A DNA stretch of 64,000 nt from Acidobacteriota bacterium (GCA_026708265.1 JAPOVI010000030.1:1-64000), one strand, 5' to 3'; numbered from the stretch's first letter, positions 50,874 through 63,394 are shown. Program-made: numbers and translations. The notes: a model not told the origin generated them from the sequence alone.

Positions 50874-52957
50874 GCGGCACGCTGGCCGTCGCGGCGTGGG
50901 TGGCGATCGGCGCGCCGTTCGCCGGGGCAGCGCTCGCGCCGCTGGTGCGGCGCGTGCACGACCGGGCGAGCGACGCGGTGGCGATCGCCGCCTCGCTCGT
51001 CGCGGCGGCCGCCGCGCTTCGCCTGGCGCCCGCCCTCCTCGAGCCGGAGGCGCTGCCGGTCGAGAGCACGGTGCCGTGGCTCACGGCGCCGGTGGCGATC
51101 GACGTCGGTGTGCTGGTCGATCCGCTCGGCATCGTGCTGGCCAACGTGGTGGCGGTGGTCAGCTTCGTCATCATGGTCTACTGCCGCGGCTACATGCGGG
51201 ACGACGCGTCGCGCACGCGCTTCTGGATGTGGATGAACGCGTTCATCGGCAGCATGCTGCTGCTCGTGCTGGCGAGCAACCTGCTGCTGCTCTTCGTCGG
51301 CTGGAAGCTGGTCGGCGTCTGCAGCTACGGCCTGATCGGCTACTACTACCGGGACCAGCGGCGGTACTGGATCGGGGGGCCGCCGCCGACCGCCTACGTC
51401 ACCCCGTCCGAGGCCGGGCTCAAGGCCCTGCTGGTGACCGGGGCCGGCGACCTCCTGATGCTGGGCGGCATCTTCCTGCTCTACGGCTACGCGGGGACCC
51501 TGAGCTTCGTCGAGCTCTACGAGACGGCGCCGGTCTGGCTCTCCGCCATGGCGCAAACGCCGGGCATGGTGATGCTGGTGACGCTGCTGCTCCTCGCGGG
51601 CCCGCTCGGCAAGTCGGCCCAGTTCCCGTTCCACGAGTGGCTGCCCGAGGCGATGACGGGACCGGGCCCCGTGTCGGCGCTCATCCACGCCGCGACGATG
51701 GTGAAGAGCGGCGTCTACCTCGTGGCGCGCCTCGTGCCGCTCTTCTACTACGGCCGGTGGGTGGCCGGGATCGACGACGCGGCCTGGTTCTTCCACCTGA
51801 CGGCGTGGCTGGGGGCCGCCACCGCCCTGCTCGCGGCCACGCAGGCGCTGGTGGCGGTGGAGCTCAAGAAGGTGCTCGCCTACTCGACGGTGAGCCAGAT
51901 CGGCTACATGATGCTGGCCCTGGGCGCGGCGGGCCTCGTCCCCGACCTCCTCGCCGACGGCTACACGGCCGCCGTCTTCCACCTGGTCAGCCACGCGCTG
52001 TTCAAGGCCTGCCTCTTCCTCGCCGCGGGCACCGTCATCCACGCCGTGCACTCGATCTACATCACGGACATGGGCGGGGCGCGCCGCGCGCTGCCCCTCA
52101 CCTGGGTCTGCTCGCTGGCGGCCGGCTGGTCACTCATGGGGCTGCCGCCCTCCCCGGGTTTCTGGAGCAAGGACGCCGTGCTGCTGGTCACCGCGGAGGC
52201 GAGCGCGCCGCTGTTGGTCGTCGGGCTGGTTACGGCTGGCCTGACGGCGTTCTACACCGTCCGCCTGGTGGGGCTCGTCTTCCACGGCCCGGCCGGCGAC
52301 GGCGTCCCCGCACCCGCGACGGGCGTCTTCGACCACGCGGCAGAAGGGGGCCACGGCGCCCCCGACGGCACGCTCTCGATGCGCGCCGCCACCGCCGTGC
52401 TGGGGCTGGGCATCGTGGCGGCGGGGCTCGGCGGCACGCTGCTCGAGGGGGCGCTGCACCACGGGCTCGAGGCGGGGCTGCCGGCGAGCCTCTCCGCGAT
52501 GCCGCCGGAAGAGGCGGCCGCTGCTTTCGCCGGCGCCGGCGCCGGTCATGCTCTCGTGCTGGCTCTCGCGCTCCTGGCCAGCGCCGCGGGGGCGGTCCCG
52601 GCCTGGGTCCTCTACTTCTCGCGCCGGGCCTCCCCCGAGGCGCTCCTCGCGCGGTCCGCCGCGCTGCGGGGGCTCCACGGCTTCTTCCGGCGGCGCTGGG
52701 AGATCGACGCGCTCTACCGGCGGGCCTTCGTCGACGGCACGCGGCGGCTGGCGGCACTCGTCGCGTCGTCCCTCGAGGCGCCGTGGGACCGGGCCGTGCA
52801 TCGCGGCCTGCCCTGGCTGATGATGGAGAGGACGGCCCAGCTCGTCCACCGGCTCCAGGCCGACAGCGAGGACCTGACCCACAACGTCGCCTACGTGCTG
52901 GCCATCTTCGCCGCGCTGCTGGCCGTGCTGCTGCTGGCCGCGGGGGCGGGGGGCTGA
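50870..52957 (+). CDS. NuoL-like antiporter subunit with altered TM5 residue
   Basis: 695 residues, about 16-17 helices; closest to NuoL/MrpA N-terminal domain. TM7 Lys (GKSAQFPFHEWLPEAMTGPG), TM8 His (IHAATMVKSGVYL), the TM12 Lys (PGFWSKDAVLL) and LAYSTVSQIGYMMLALG are all present. The expected TM5 GWE-GVGLCSY reads GWKLVGVCSYGLIG: Glu replaced by Lys146 (codon AAG at 51305-51307). The long C-terminal region includes a soluble segment (about 550-640) and a last helix (AIFAALLAVLLLAAG), reminiscent of NuoL's lateral helix. Gene name not assigned because it is intermediate between NuoL and MrpA. Confidence 0.88.
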   Translation: MSGTLAVAAWVAIGAPFAGAALAPLVRRVHDRASDAVAIAASLVAAAAALRLAPALLEPEALPVESTVPWLTAPVAIDVGVLVDPLGIVLANVVAVVSFVIMVYCRGYMRDDASRTRFWMWMNAFIGSMLLLVLASNLLLLFVGWKLVGVCSYGLIGYYYRDQRRYWIGGPPPTAYVTPSEAGLKALLVTGAGDLLMLGGIFLLYGYAGTLSFVELYETAPVWLSAMAQTPGMVMLVTLLLLAGPLGKSAQFPFHEWLPEAMTGPGPVSALIHAATMVKSGVYLVARLVPLFYYGRWVAGIDDAAWFFHLTAWLGAATALLAATQALVAVELKKVLAYSTVSQIGYMMLALGAAGLVPDLLADGYTAAVFHLVSHALFKACLFLAAGTVIHAVHSIYITDMGGARRALPLTWVCSLAAGWSLMGLPPSPGFWSKDAVLLVTAEASAPLLVVGLVTAGLTAFYTVRLVGLVFHGPAGDGVPAPATGVFDHAAEGGHGAPDGTLSMRAATAVLGLGIVAAGLGGTLLEGALHHGLEAGLPASLSAMPPEEAAAAFAGAGAGHALVLALALLASAAGAVPAWVLYFSRRASPEALLARSAALRGLHGFFRRRWEIDALYRRAFVDGTRRLAALVASSLEAPWDRAVHRGLPWLMMERTAQLVHRLQADSEDLTHNVAYVLAIFAALLAVLLLAAGAGG

Positions 52958-52958
52958 C

Positions 52959-54455
52959 GTGGAAGGCCTGCTGCTCCAGACGCTGCTCGCCCCGCTGGCC
53001 GGCGGCGTGCTCAGCTTCCTCGCCCGGGGCACGCGCGGTCGCCTGGCGGGCTGGATCGCCACCGGCGCGATGCTCTGGACGACGGCGGTGGTGGCGCTCG
53101 TGGGCGTCGCCGTCTACGGCGGCCGCGCGCCGCGCGAGTCGTACCTCGACATCGCGCCGGGTGTCCGCCTCGGGCTGCTCGCCGACGGGCTCAGCTACCC
53201 GACGCTGGCCGTCGTGACCCTGCTGTGCGCGGCCCTGACCTGCTACTCGATCCGCTACGTCGAGCGCCGGGTGTCCGTGCTCTACGGCGCCGAGCCGGAG
53301 GCGGTGCAGGCCCGCCACTACGCGCGCTTCTTCTACCTGCTGCCGCTGTTCCCGGTCGGCTTCGCGGGCACCATCCTGAGCACGAACCTGGTGTCGCTGT
53401 ATTTCTTCCTCGAGGTGCTGACCGTCGCCCTGTTCTTCCTGATGGCCGGCTTCGGCTACCGCGACCGGGTGCGCATCGCCTTCATCAGCCTGGCGTGGGG
53501 CATCGTCGGCGCCCTCCTGTTCCTGGCCGCGGCGCTGACCGTGTACGCGGAGATCGGCAGCCTCGAGGTCGACGACCTGTCGCGGATGGCCGGGAGCGGG
53601 CTGGCGGGGGCGACGGTGGCGCTCTTCCTGCTCGGCCTGCTGATGAAGCTGGCCGTGGTGCCGCTGCACGTCTGGATGCCCTCGGTGCACGCCGAGCACC
53701 CGACGTGCATCGCGGGGCTGCTCGCCGTTTACGCCAACCTGGCCCTCTACGTGGTCGTCCGCGTCCTGGTGCTGCCGCTGGGGGGAGACTTCGCCGCCTT
53801 CGGCACGCCGCTCATGGCGCTGGCGCTCGTCACCATGGTCTACGGCTCGCTGCTGACGCTGGCCCAGACCGACATCAAGCGGCTCGCCGCCTGCTCGACG
53901 ATCAGCCAGGTGGCCTACTCCGTCCTCGGGGTCGGGGCACTCACGGCGGCCGGCGTCGAGGGGGGCCTGTTCTTCTTCCTGAGCCACATCATGGGGAAGA
54001 CGGTCTTCTTCTCCACCGCGGGCATCGTGGTGTACGCGACGCGCACCCGCGACATGCGCGAGCTGGGCGGCTTGGCGCGCAAGATGCCGGTCACGGCCGT
54101 CCTCTGGCTGATCGGCTGCCTGATGCTCTCGGGGTTCCCGCCCTTCTCGAGCTTCGCGGCCGAGTGGATCCTCTTCACGGGCGTGTTCGAGCGGGGGCTC
54201 GCAGAGGGCCCGGGGGTGGTGGCGATCGCGATCGGCGGCACCGCCACGGTGGTCCTGACCATGGCGTACACCTTCGGCGCCGCCCGGCGGATCTTCTTCG
54301 GACCGCTGCCGGCCCACCTTGCCGATCGGGAGCTGACCGACCCGCCCTGGACGATGACGGTGCCGCTGGGCGTGGTGGCCGCGGCGTCGGTCGTCCTGGG
54401 ACTCTATCCGGCGGCGGTCCTCGACCTGCTGCACGCGGTCCTGGCCGGCATCTGA
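52959..54455 (+). CDS. Third antiporter-type subunit (NuoM/HyfB-like)
   Basis: 498 residues from GTG 52959, which follows the previous stop by 1 bp. About 14 helices. TM5 Glu in LYFFLEVLTVALFFLMAGFG, TM7 Lys in LLMKLAVVPLHVWMPSVHAE, and LAACSTISQVAYSVLGVGAL. In TM12 the usual Lys is absent: PPFSSFAAEWILFTGVF has Glu. It is the last gene of the cluster, giving three antiporter-like subunits in one complex, one more than canonical Mrp. No hydrogenase, formate or CO-type partner genes are adjacent. Confidence 0.88.
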   Translation: MEGLLLQTLLAPLAGGVLSFLARGTRGRLAGWIATGAMLWTTAVVALVGVAVYGGRAPRESYLDIAPGVRLGLLADGLSYPTLAVVTLLCAALTCYSIRYVERRVSVLYGAEPEAVQARHYARFFYLLPLFPVGFAGTILSTNLVSLYFFLEVLTVALFFLMAGFGYRDRVRIAFISLAWGIVGALLFLAAALTVYAEIGSLEVDDLSRMAGSGLAGATVALFLLGLLMKLAVVPLHVWMPSVHAEHPTCIAGLLAVYANLALYVVVRVLVLPLGGDFAAFGTPLMALALVTMVYGSLLTLAQTDIKRLAACSTISQVAYSVLGVGALTAAGVEGGLFFFLSHIMGKTVFFSTAGIVVYATRTRDMRELGGLARKMPVTAVLWLIGCLMLSGFPPFSSFAAEWILFTGVFERGLAEGPGVVAIAIGGTATVVLTMAYTFGAARRIFFGPLPAHLADRELTDPPWTMTVPLGVVAAASVVLGLYPAAVLDLLHAVLAGI

Positions 54456-54549
54456 CGCTGTAGAGACGGGGCGGCACCGGGCGACCGCGACGGGACGCAG
54501 CAGCAGGGCGAAACGGCCGGAACCGCACCCACGGCGGGCGGCGGCCCGG

Positions 54550-54565
54550 CCGCTCGACCGAGCGG
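54550..54565. terminator. Hairpin between convergent antiporter and lipoprotein genes
   Basis: CCGCTCG and CGAGCGG form a 7-bp inverted repeat with a 2-nt centre in the 142-bp convergent gap (54456-54597). No T-run follows, so it is only a possible terminator or a structural end of both transcripts. Confidence 0.3.
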
Positions 54566-54597
54566 AGGGAACGAAACGACGAACCGGTGGTGGCGGA

Positions 54598-55314
54598 CTA
54601 CTCGATGGCGGTGATGATCCACCGGCCCTCGATCATCCCGGTCTCCCCGCCGGCCAACTCGACCTTCTGGAGGGTGACGGTCATCGTCCGCTCTTCCTCG
54701 GCGCCGTCGCGCTCGACGTTCGCGCTGACCGTGACGTCCTTCGAGACCAGCTCGCCCTCGAACTCGACGACGTTGAGCGGGTTGGCCGGGTCATAGGTGC
54801 TCACCTGCGCGATGCGGCTCTCGTCGGTCAGCTCGTTCTGCTTGGCCGACACCTGCCGCGCGAACTCGCGCTCGTCCTCGCGCCACTTGGCCCAGGCTTC
54901 CTGCACCTCCTGGTCCCGGCGCCGGACATCCTCGCCCTCCCGCTCCGCCTCGACGACGCGCGCGATCACGTCGAAGTTCTCGTCCTGGTACGCCTTCTTC
55001 TCCTCTCGGAAGGACGTCTCCTCCGCGCGCAGGGCCTGGAGCTCCTCGGAGAGCTCGATCATGCGCAACGCCCGGCGCTCCTCCTCGGTGACCGCCTCCA
55101 CGCTCGGACTCGATGCGATCCCGTCCTCCTGTGGATCGAACACGACCATCGACATGTTCCCGAGCGTCGTGCGGTCGCCGTAGCGCGAGGCCTGGAAGAA
55201 GCTGCGCATGATGCTGAGCTCCTCCCCTCCGCCCCCGCACGCGGCCAACAGACCGCCTCCCGCCAGCAGCGCCAAGGTGATGCCCCCAACAGCTCGGAGC
55301 GATGAACGAGACAT
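54598..55314 (-). CDS. Exported lipoprotein with coiled-coil middle
   Basis: 238 residues from ATG 55314 behind GGAAGGAGG (decides the start; the track extends upstream). Signal peptide with lipobox: LALLAGGGLLAACGGGG (LAAC). Residues about 75-170 form a highly charged helical coiled coil (EEERRALRMIELSEELQAL, AEREGEDVRRRDQEVQEAW). A C-terminal beta-like part (VTVSANVERDGAEEERTMTV, GRWIITAIE) resembles small secreted domains. The function is unknown. It lies 37 bp downstream of gyrA on the same strand. Confidence 0.75.
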   Translation of the reverse strand: MSRSSLRAVGGITLALLAGGGLLAACGGGGEELSIMRSFFQASRYGDRTTLGNMSMVVFDPQEDGIASSPSVEAVTEEERRALRMIELSEELQALRAEETSFREEKKAYQDENFDVIARVVEAEREGEDVRRRDQEVQEAWAKWREDEREFARQVSAKQNELTDESRIAQVSTYDPANPLNVVEFEGELVSKDVTVSANVERDGAEEERTMTVTLQKVELAGGETGMIEGRWIITAIE

Positions 55315-55351
55315 GAGCCTGCCTCCTTCCCGGTGAGCCACAGTAAACCGC

Positions 55352-57892
55352 CTACGCGTCTCCGTCCGGGTCGTCCGCATCCGGGTCGCCCACGGGCACG
55401 TCATCCGTGCCCGCGTCCGCGTCGGCCGTCTCGACCAGGCGTGCCATCGACACGACGCGGTCGTCGTTGCCGATCTCGATCAGCCGGACGCCCTGCGTGG
55501 CCCGACCGATCGGCCGGACGTCGCTGACCACCATCCGCAGCACCTTGCCCTGCTGCGTCACGAGCATCAGCTCGTCGCCAGCGTCGACGCACGCCACACC
55601 CGTGACGCGGCCGTTACGGACATTCGCGCGAACATTAATGATACCGAGTCCTCCTCGCGATTGCACGCGGTAATCGTCGAGCGGCGTCCGCTTGCCGTAC
55701 CCGTTCTCGGTGACCGTCAGGAGCGTCGCGCCGGGCCGGGCGATGGCCATGCCGACCACCTCGTCGCCCTCCCGCAGCCGGATGCCCCGCACGCCGCCCG
55801 CGGTGCGGCCCATGGCCCGCGCCTCCGTCTCCGGGAAGCGGATGGTCAGCCCGTTCCGGGTGCCGATGAAGATGTCGGCCTGCCCGTCGGTCAGCTCGGC
55901 GCCGACCACCTCGTCGCCTCCGTCCGCGGCGATGCCCATCGCGATCAGCCCGCCGGCGCGCCGGGTGCGGTAGGCCCTGAGGTCGGTCTTCTTGACGACG
56001 CCGCGGCGGGTCGCCATGACGACGAACCGCTGGCCGTCCGCGGCGGGGAACTCGCGGAGCGTCTCGAGCGCCGCGATGCGCTCGCCCGGAGCCATCTCGA
56101 CCAGGTTGGCGATCGACTTGCCCCGCCCGGCCGGGCCGACGTCGGGGATCTCGTGGACCTTCAGCGAGTAGACCCGCCCACGGTCCGAGAAGATCAGGAT
56201 GTAGGCGTGGGTCGAGGCGACGAAGACGTGGGTGAGGAAGTCCTCCTCGCGCGTGCGCATTCCGATGCGGCCCTTGCCGCCGCGCCCCTGTTGGCGGTAC
56301 TCCGTGACCGCCGTGCGCTTGACGTAGCCGGTGTTGCTGACCGTGATCGCCATGTCCTCCTCGGCGATCAGGTCCTCGACGCTGAAGTCGCCGGGGTCGT
56401 GGATGATCTCGGTCCGCCGCTCGTCGCCGTAGCGCTCCTGGATGGCGCGCAGCTCATCGACGACGATCCCCCGCAGCAGCTCCGCGCTCTCGAGGATGGC
56501 GCGCAGGCGCCCGATGGTCTCGCGCAGCTCGGCCAGCTCGTCGACGATCTTCCGGCGCTCGAGCCCCGTCAGGCGCTGCAGTTGCATGTCGAGGATCGCC
56601 TGCGCCTGCTTCGGCGTCAGCTCGAAGCGCTCGATGAGGCCGCTGCGGGCCGCCGGCGGCGAGGGGGCGGCGCGGATCAGGGCGATGACGGCGTCGAGGT
56701 GGTCGAGCGCGATCTTGAGGCCCTCGAGGATGTGCGCGCGCGCCTCGGCCTTGCGCAGCTCGTGCTCGGTTCGGCGCCGCACCACCTCGCGCCGGAACTC
56801 GAGGAAGTGCTCGACGAGCTCGAGGAGCGAGAGCACCCGCGGCCGGCCGGCGACGATGGCCAGCATGATGACGCCGAACGACGTCTGCAGCGCGGTGTGC
56901 TTGTAGAGGTTGTTGAGCACGACCTCGGGCACCTCGCCGCGGCGGAGCTCGATCACGATGCGCATGCCGTGGCGATCCGACTCGTCGCGCAGGTCCGAGA
57001 CGCCCTCGATGACCTTGTCGCGGACGAGCTCGGCGATCTTCTCGACCAGCCGGGCCTTGTTCACCTGGTACGGGATCTCGGTGACGACGATCCGGGCGCG
57101 GTCGGACTTCCTGCGGGCGCCGTCGCCGTCCTCGATGTCGGCGCGCGCCCGCATCGTCACCGAGCCCCGGCCCGTGTGGTAGGCCTGGGCGATGCCGGCG
57201 CGGCCGACGATGAACCCGCCGGTGGGGAAGTCCGGGCCGGGGATGATCCGCAGGAGCTGCTTCAGCTTGTCGTCGCCGCTCTCGTGCTCGTGCTCGGCGA
57301 CCCAGACGATCCCGTCGATTACCTCGCGCAGGTTGTGGGGCGGGATGTTGGTCGCCATCCCGACCGCGATGCCGGCCGACCCGTTGACCAGGAGGTTGGG
57401 GTACGGCGCCGGGAGGACCGTCGGCTCCTCGGTGGTCTCGTCGTAGTTGGGGATGAAGTCGACCGTCTCCTTGTCGAGATCGGCCATCAGGTCGTCCGCG
57501 AGGCGCGCCAGCCGCGCTTCCGTGTAGCGCATCGCGGCCGGCGGGTCGCCGTCGACGGATCCGAAGTTCCCCTGGCTGTCGACCAGGGGGTAGCGCATGT
57601 TGAAGCCCTGGGCCAGCCGCACCAGCGTGTCGTAGATCGAGGCGTCGCCGTGCGGGTGAAAGTTGCCCATCACCTCGCCGATGATCTTGGCGCACTTGCG
57701 GTAGGCCCGGTTCGAGGCCAGGCCCATGGTCCGCATGCCGTAGATGACCCGGCGGTGCGCCGGCTTCAGCCCGTCGCGCACGTCGGGGAGCGCCCGCCCG
57801 ATGATCACGCTCATGGCGTAATCCATGTACGAGCGGCGCATCTCGTCCTCGATGTTGACGGGCAGGGCGGGGAGGTCGGATTCTGAGGCCAT
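55352..57892 (-). CDS. gyrA: DNA gyrase subunit A
   Basis: 846 residues. Breakage-reunion domain with [38 protein letters not shown] (quinolone-resistance region), active Tyr123 in AMRYTEARL, and the tower/coiled coil. The C-terminal beta-pinwheel begins at about 510 and contains a GyrA-box-like QGRGGKG. It ends in an acidic tail ([20 protein letters not shown]). Position 84 (E. coli Ser83) is Ala, Asp88 (E. coli Asp87) is kept. The gene follows gyrB by 18 bp. Confidence 0.97.
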   Translation of the reverse strand: MASESDLPALPVNIEDEMRRSYMDYAMSVIIGRALPDVRDGLKPAHRRVIYGMRTMGLASNRAYRKCAKIIGEVMGNFHPHGDASIYDTLVRLAQGFNMRYPLVDSQGNFGSVDGDPPAAMRYTEARLARLADDLMADLDKETVDFIPNYDETTEEPTVLPAPYPNLLVNGSAGIAVGMATNIPPHNLREVIDGIVWVAEHEHESGDDKLKQLLRIIPGPDFPTGGFIVGRAGIAQAYHTGRGSVTMRARADIEDGDGARRKSDRARIVVTEIPYQVNKARLVEKIAELVRDKVIEGVSDLRDESDRHGMRIVIELRRGEVPEVVLNNLYKHTALQTSFGVIMLAIVAGRPRVLSLLELVEHFLEFRREVVRRRTEHELRKAEARAHILEGLKIALDHLDAVIALIRAAPSPPAARSGLIERFELTPKQAQAILDMQLQRLTGLERRKIVDELAELRETIGRLRAILESAELLRGIVVDELRAIQERYGDERRTEIIHDPGDFSVEDLIAEEDMAITVSNTGYVKRTAVTEYRQQGRGGKGRIGMRTREEDFLTHVFVASTHAYILIFSDRGRVYSLKVHEIPDVGPAGRGKSIANLVEMAPGERIAALETLREFPAADGQRFVVMATRRGVVKKTDLRAYRTRRAGGLIAMGIAADGGDEVVGAELTDGQADIFIGTRNGLTIRFPETEARAMGRTAGGVRGIRLREGDEVVGMAIARPGATLLTVTENGYGKRTPLDDYRVQSRGGLGIINVRANVRNGRVTGVACVDAGDELMLVTQQGKVLRMVVSDVRPIGRATQGVRLIEIGNDDRVVSMARLVETADADAGTDDVPVGDPDADDPDGDA

Positions 57893-57910
57893 GGAACGGT
57901 CCGGAGCGGG

Positions 57911-60541
<2,631 letters not shown>

Positions 60542-61666
60542 CTAGACCCGCATCGGCATGATGACGTAGGTGTACTCGCAGCCGCCCTCGCCCAGCGGCT
60601 GCATGACGGCCTGGCTCATCTCGTCGCGGAACTCCAGGCCCACGGTGTCCGAGTCGACCGCACCGAGAAAGTCCGTGACGTACTGGGCGTTGAAGCAGAT
60701 CTGCAGCTCGCTGCCGGCGTAGTCGACCTCGAGCACCTCCTTGGCCTCGCCGACCTCGGGGCTGCTCGACCGGACCTCGACCGAGTTCGTGTCCATCTGG
60801 AACCTGACCGCGCGCGAGCGCTCGCTCGAGAGCAGCGCGACCCGCCGGACCGCCCGCATCAACCGATCCCGCTCGAACTCGATCCGCTTGTCGTTGCCCT
60901 GCGGGATGACCCGTTCGTAGGCGGGAAACTGCGCGTCGATGACGCGCGAGATGAGGTGCCGGCCGTCGATCTCGAAGAAGAGATGATTCTCCCCGAACTC
61001 GCAGCTCACGTCGCCCTCGCTGTCGGACAGCAGCCGCGCGAGTTCGCCGAGCGTTTTCTTGGGGAGAATCGCGCGCTGCTCCCCGCCGTCGGGGCCCTCG
61101 CCCTCGTCCGCGCCGCGCGGCGCGGCGGCCAGCGCCAGGCGGTGACCGTCCGTGGCGACCAGCGTCATCCTTCCGGGGACCAGGATCAGCAGCGCGCCGT
61201 TCAGGAAGTAGCGGGTGTCCTCGCCGGTGATCGCGAACTGGGTCTTCGCCACCATCTCCCCGAGCGCGGCGCGAGGCAGGACCGCCGACCATCCGGAGCC
61301 GGGTTCCGGCACCGTCGGGAAATCCTCCCGCGGCAACGTCTGCATCCGCGAGTCGAACTGCGCGGCCGCGACCTCGACGGCTCCCTTCGCGCCCTCCTGG
61401 ATTCGGATCTCGGTCTCCGGCAGGGCGCGCACGATCTCGAAGAGCTTCTTCGCCGGGATCGTCACCGAGCCCGGCTCGCTGATCTCCGCCGCGCACTGGC
61501 TCCGCAGGCCGACCTCCAGATCCGTGGCGAGCATCTGCAGCCCGCCCTCGCCGTTCGCTTCGAGAAGGACGTTCCCCAGAATCGGAATGGTGTTCTTCCG
61601 CTCGACGATTCCCTGGAAGAGCTGCAACTCGCGCAGCAGGTCGCTCTGTCGAACGCTGAGTTCCAT
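60542..61666 (-). CDS. dnaN: DNA polymerase III beta sliding clamp
   Basis: 374 residues forming three clamp domains. Typical features: N-terminal LQLFQGIVERKNTIPILGNVLLEA, VTIPAKKLFEIVRALPE, TDGHRLALAAAP, QFPAYERVIPQ, and the C-terminal YTYVIMPMRV, which supports the protein-binding pocket. The clamp holds replicative polymerase on DNA. The start is ATG 61666, 270 bp downstream of dnaA's stop. An exact TATAAT lies 81 bp upstream. Confidence 0.97.
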   Translation of the reverse strand: MELSVRQSDLLRELQLFQGIVERKNTIPILGNVLLEANGEGGLQMLATDLEVGLRSQCAAEISEPGSVTIPAKKLFEIVRALPETEIRIQEGAKGAVEVAAAQFDSRMQTLPREDFPTVPEPGSGWSAVLPRAALGEMVAKTQFAITGEDTRYFLNGALLILVPGRMTLVATDGHRLALAAAPRGADEGEGPDGGEQRAILPKKTLGELARLLSDSEGDVSCEFGENHLFFEIDGRHLISRVIDAQFPAYERVIPQGNDKRIEFERDRLMRAVRRVALLSSERSRAVRFQMDTNSVEVRSSSPEVGEAKEVLEVDYAGSELQICFNAQYVTDFLGAVDSDTVGLEFRDEMSQAVMQPLGEGGCEYTYVIMPMRV

Positions 61667-61936
61667 GGGGCCGAAACCTCGGGTCTACGGACCGGGAAAC
61701 CGGGCAACGGGGGTTGTGCGTACCACTAGAAAGGAGAGGACGTTCAATTATACAAGAACCAGAACTTCTGTGAGCATGTGGACGCTGCTCCTAAGCCCCT
61801 GTACGACAAGGACTTCGCAGCAGGCCGGCTGTGGAGCCGGACGCGGACGGATGGTCGATCGGCTGCTTGCGAGGGCCGTCCACAGCCCGTTCGCGCGCCG
61901 TGCAGAGGACGTTGTGGATGAAGGCCCGCGCCTCCG
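61667..61936 (-). promoter_or_regulatory. dnaA-dnaN intergenic region: dnaN promoter and a DnaA-box-like site
   Basis: A perfect -10 TATAAT on the minus strand (plus ATTATA 61747-61752) points to dnaN, with CTCACA at 16 bp as weak -35. TGTGGATGA (61913-61921; minus strand TCATCCACA) differs from the DnaA box TTATCCACA at one position and could bind DnaA. Weaker related sites (CCGTCCACA at 61876) are also present. Confidence 0.5.
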
Positions 61937-63298
61937 TCAGGGGAGACGGCTGCCGGGGAACGAGTCGAGGAAGCCGGCGATCAGGTCGTTGAACGCGCGG
62001 TCGTTCTTGCGGCGGCTCTCGATGGTGCGGATCGAGTGGATCACGGTGGTGTGGTGCTTGCCGCCGAAGCTCTTCCCGATCTGGGGCAGCGACGCGTTCG
62101 TCAACTGCTTGCAGAGGTACATCGCGACCTGCCGCGGCAGGGCCACCGCCCGCGAGCTGTTGCGCGACTTCAGCTCGCTGACGCGGAGCCGATAGTGCCG
62201 GGCGACGAATTCCTGGAGGGTCTCGATGGTGACGGCCCGGTCGCCGCCCAGGGTGTCGCGCAGGACGTCCAGCGCCAGGGAGAGATCGATCCTGCGGCCG
62301 GTCAGCGACGCGTAGGCGATGAGCCGGATCAGCGAGCCCTCGAGCTCGCGCACGTTCGACTTGTTGCGGCCCGCGATGAACAGCGCCACGTCGTCGGGCA
62401 GGGGCACCGCCTCCGCGGCGGCCTTCTTCTTGAGAATGGCGACCTTCGTCTCGAGGTCCGGCGGCTGGATGTCGACGATCAGGCCCCATTCGAAGCGCGA
62501 CCGGAGGCGCTCGGCGAGGGCCGGGATGTCGTGCGGGGGGCCGTCGCTGCTGATGACGATCTGCTTCTGGGCGTCGTACAGGGAGTTGAACGTGTGGAAG
62601 AACTCGGTCTGCGTCCCCTCCTTGCCGGCGAGGAACTGGATGTCGTCCATCAGCAGGACGTCGACGTTGCGGTAGCGCTCGCGGAAGCTGAGCACGCGCT
62701 TGTGCTGCACGGCGTTGATCATCTCGTTCATGAAGCGCTCGGACGAGATGTAGGTCAGCTTCAGCCCGGGCATGCGGTCGAGCAGGTACTGGCCGATCGC
62801 GTGCATCAGGTGAGTCTTGCCGAGTCCCACGCCGCCGTACAGGAACAGCGGGTTGTAGGAGCGCGACGGCGCCTCGGCGACCGCGATCGAGGCGGCGTGC
62901 GCGAACTGGTTCGACGGGCCGACGACGAACGACGAGAACGTGTAGCGCGGATTCAGGCCGCCCGCCGGCGTCGATTGCGATTCCGCGGGTCCGCGTGGGG
63001 CGGGCGCGGCGGACGCTTCGGGCGGCGGGTCCGGGATCGGAGCCGGGAGGGCCTCCGTGTCGTCGATGACGAAGGCGATCTGCAGGCCGCCGCGCTCGAC
63101 CTCGCTCGCCGCCTCGGAGATGACGCTGGCGTAGTGCTTCGCGAGCCAGTCGCGGCAGAGGACGCTCGGCACCCGGATAGTGACCCTCTCGCCGTGGTCC
63201 GCGACGAGCGAGGTCGGTTGGAACCAGGTACGGAAGCTGCGCTGGTCGACCTTGGTCTCGATTCGAGACAGGACTTGCGTCCAGACGTTGCCTAGCAT
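61937..63298 (-). CDS. dnaA: Chromosomal replication initiator protein DnaA
   Basis: 453 residues. Domain I (1-85, WTQVLSRIETKVDQRSFRTWF), a Pro/Ala-rich domain II linker (about 90-115), AAA+ domain III with Walker A GGVGLGKTHLMHA and Walker B VLLMDDIQFLAGKEG, sensor 1/2 (ISSDGPPHDIPALAERLRSR; NVRELEGSLIRL), and domain IV with the DnaA signature GGKHHTTVIHSIRTIE. It opens oriC and loads the helicase. The ATG is at 63298; no strong Shine-Dalgarno is seen. Confidence 0.98.
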   Translation of the reverse strand: MLGNVWTQVLSRIETKVDQRSFRTWFQPTSLVADHGERVTIRVPSVLCRDWLAKHYASVISEAASEVERGGLQIAFVIDDTEALPAPIPDPPPEASAAPAPRGPAESQSTPAGGLNPRYTFSSFVVGPSNQFAHAASIAVAEAPSRSYNPLFLYGGVGLGKTHLMHAIGQYLLDRMPGLKLTYISSERFMNEMINAVQHKRVLSFRERYRNVDVLLMDDIQFLAGKEGTQTEFFHTFNSLYDAQKQIVISSDGPPHDIPALAERLRSRFEWGLIVDIQPPDLETKVAILKKKAAAEAVPLPDDVALFIAGRNKSNVRELEGSLIRLIAYASLTGRRIDLSLALDVLRDTLGGDRAVTIETLQEFVARHYRLRVSELKSRNSSRAVALPRQVAMYLCKQLTNASLPQIGKSFGGKHHTTVIHSIRTIESRRKNDRAFNDLIAGFLDSFPGSRLP

Positions 63299-63394
63299 TT
63301 GCGTCGAGGCCGCACGCGGTCCACGGGTGTTGCAACTGAGCGAAACGCACCGCTCCAGGCGCGGATTCCGCTCCCGGCCGCACGTCAGTTCAGA

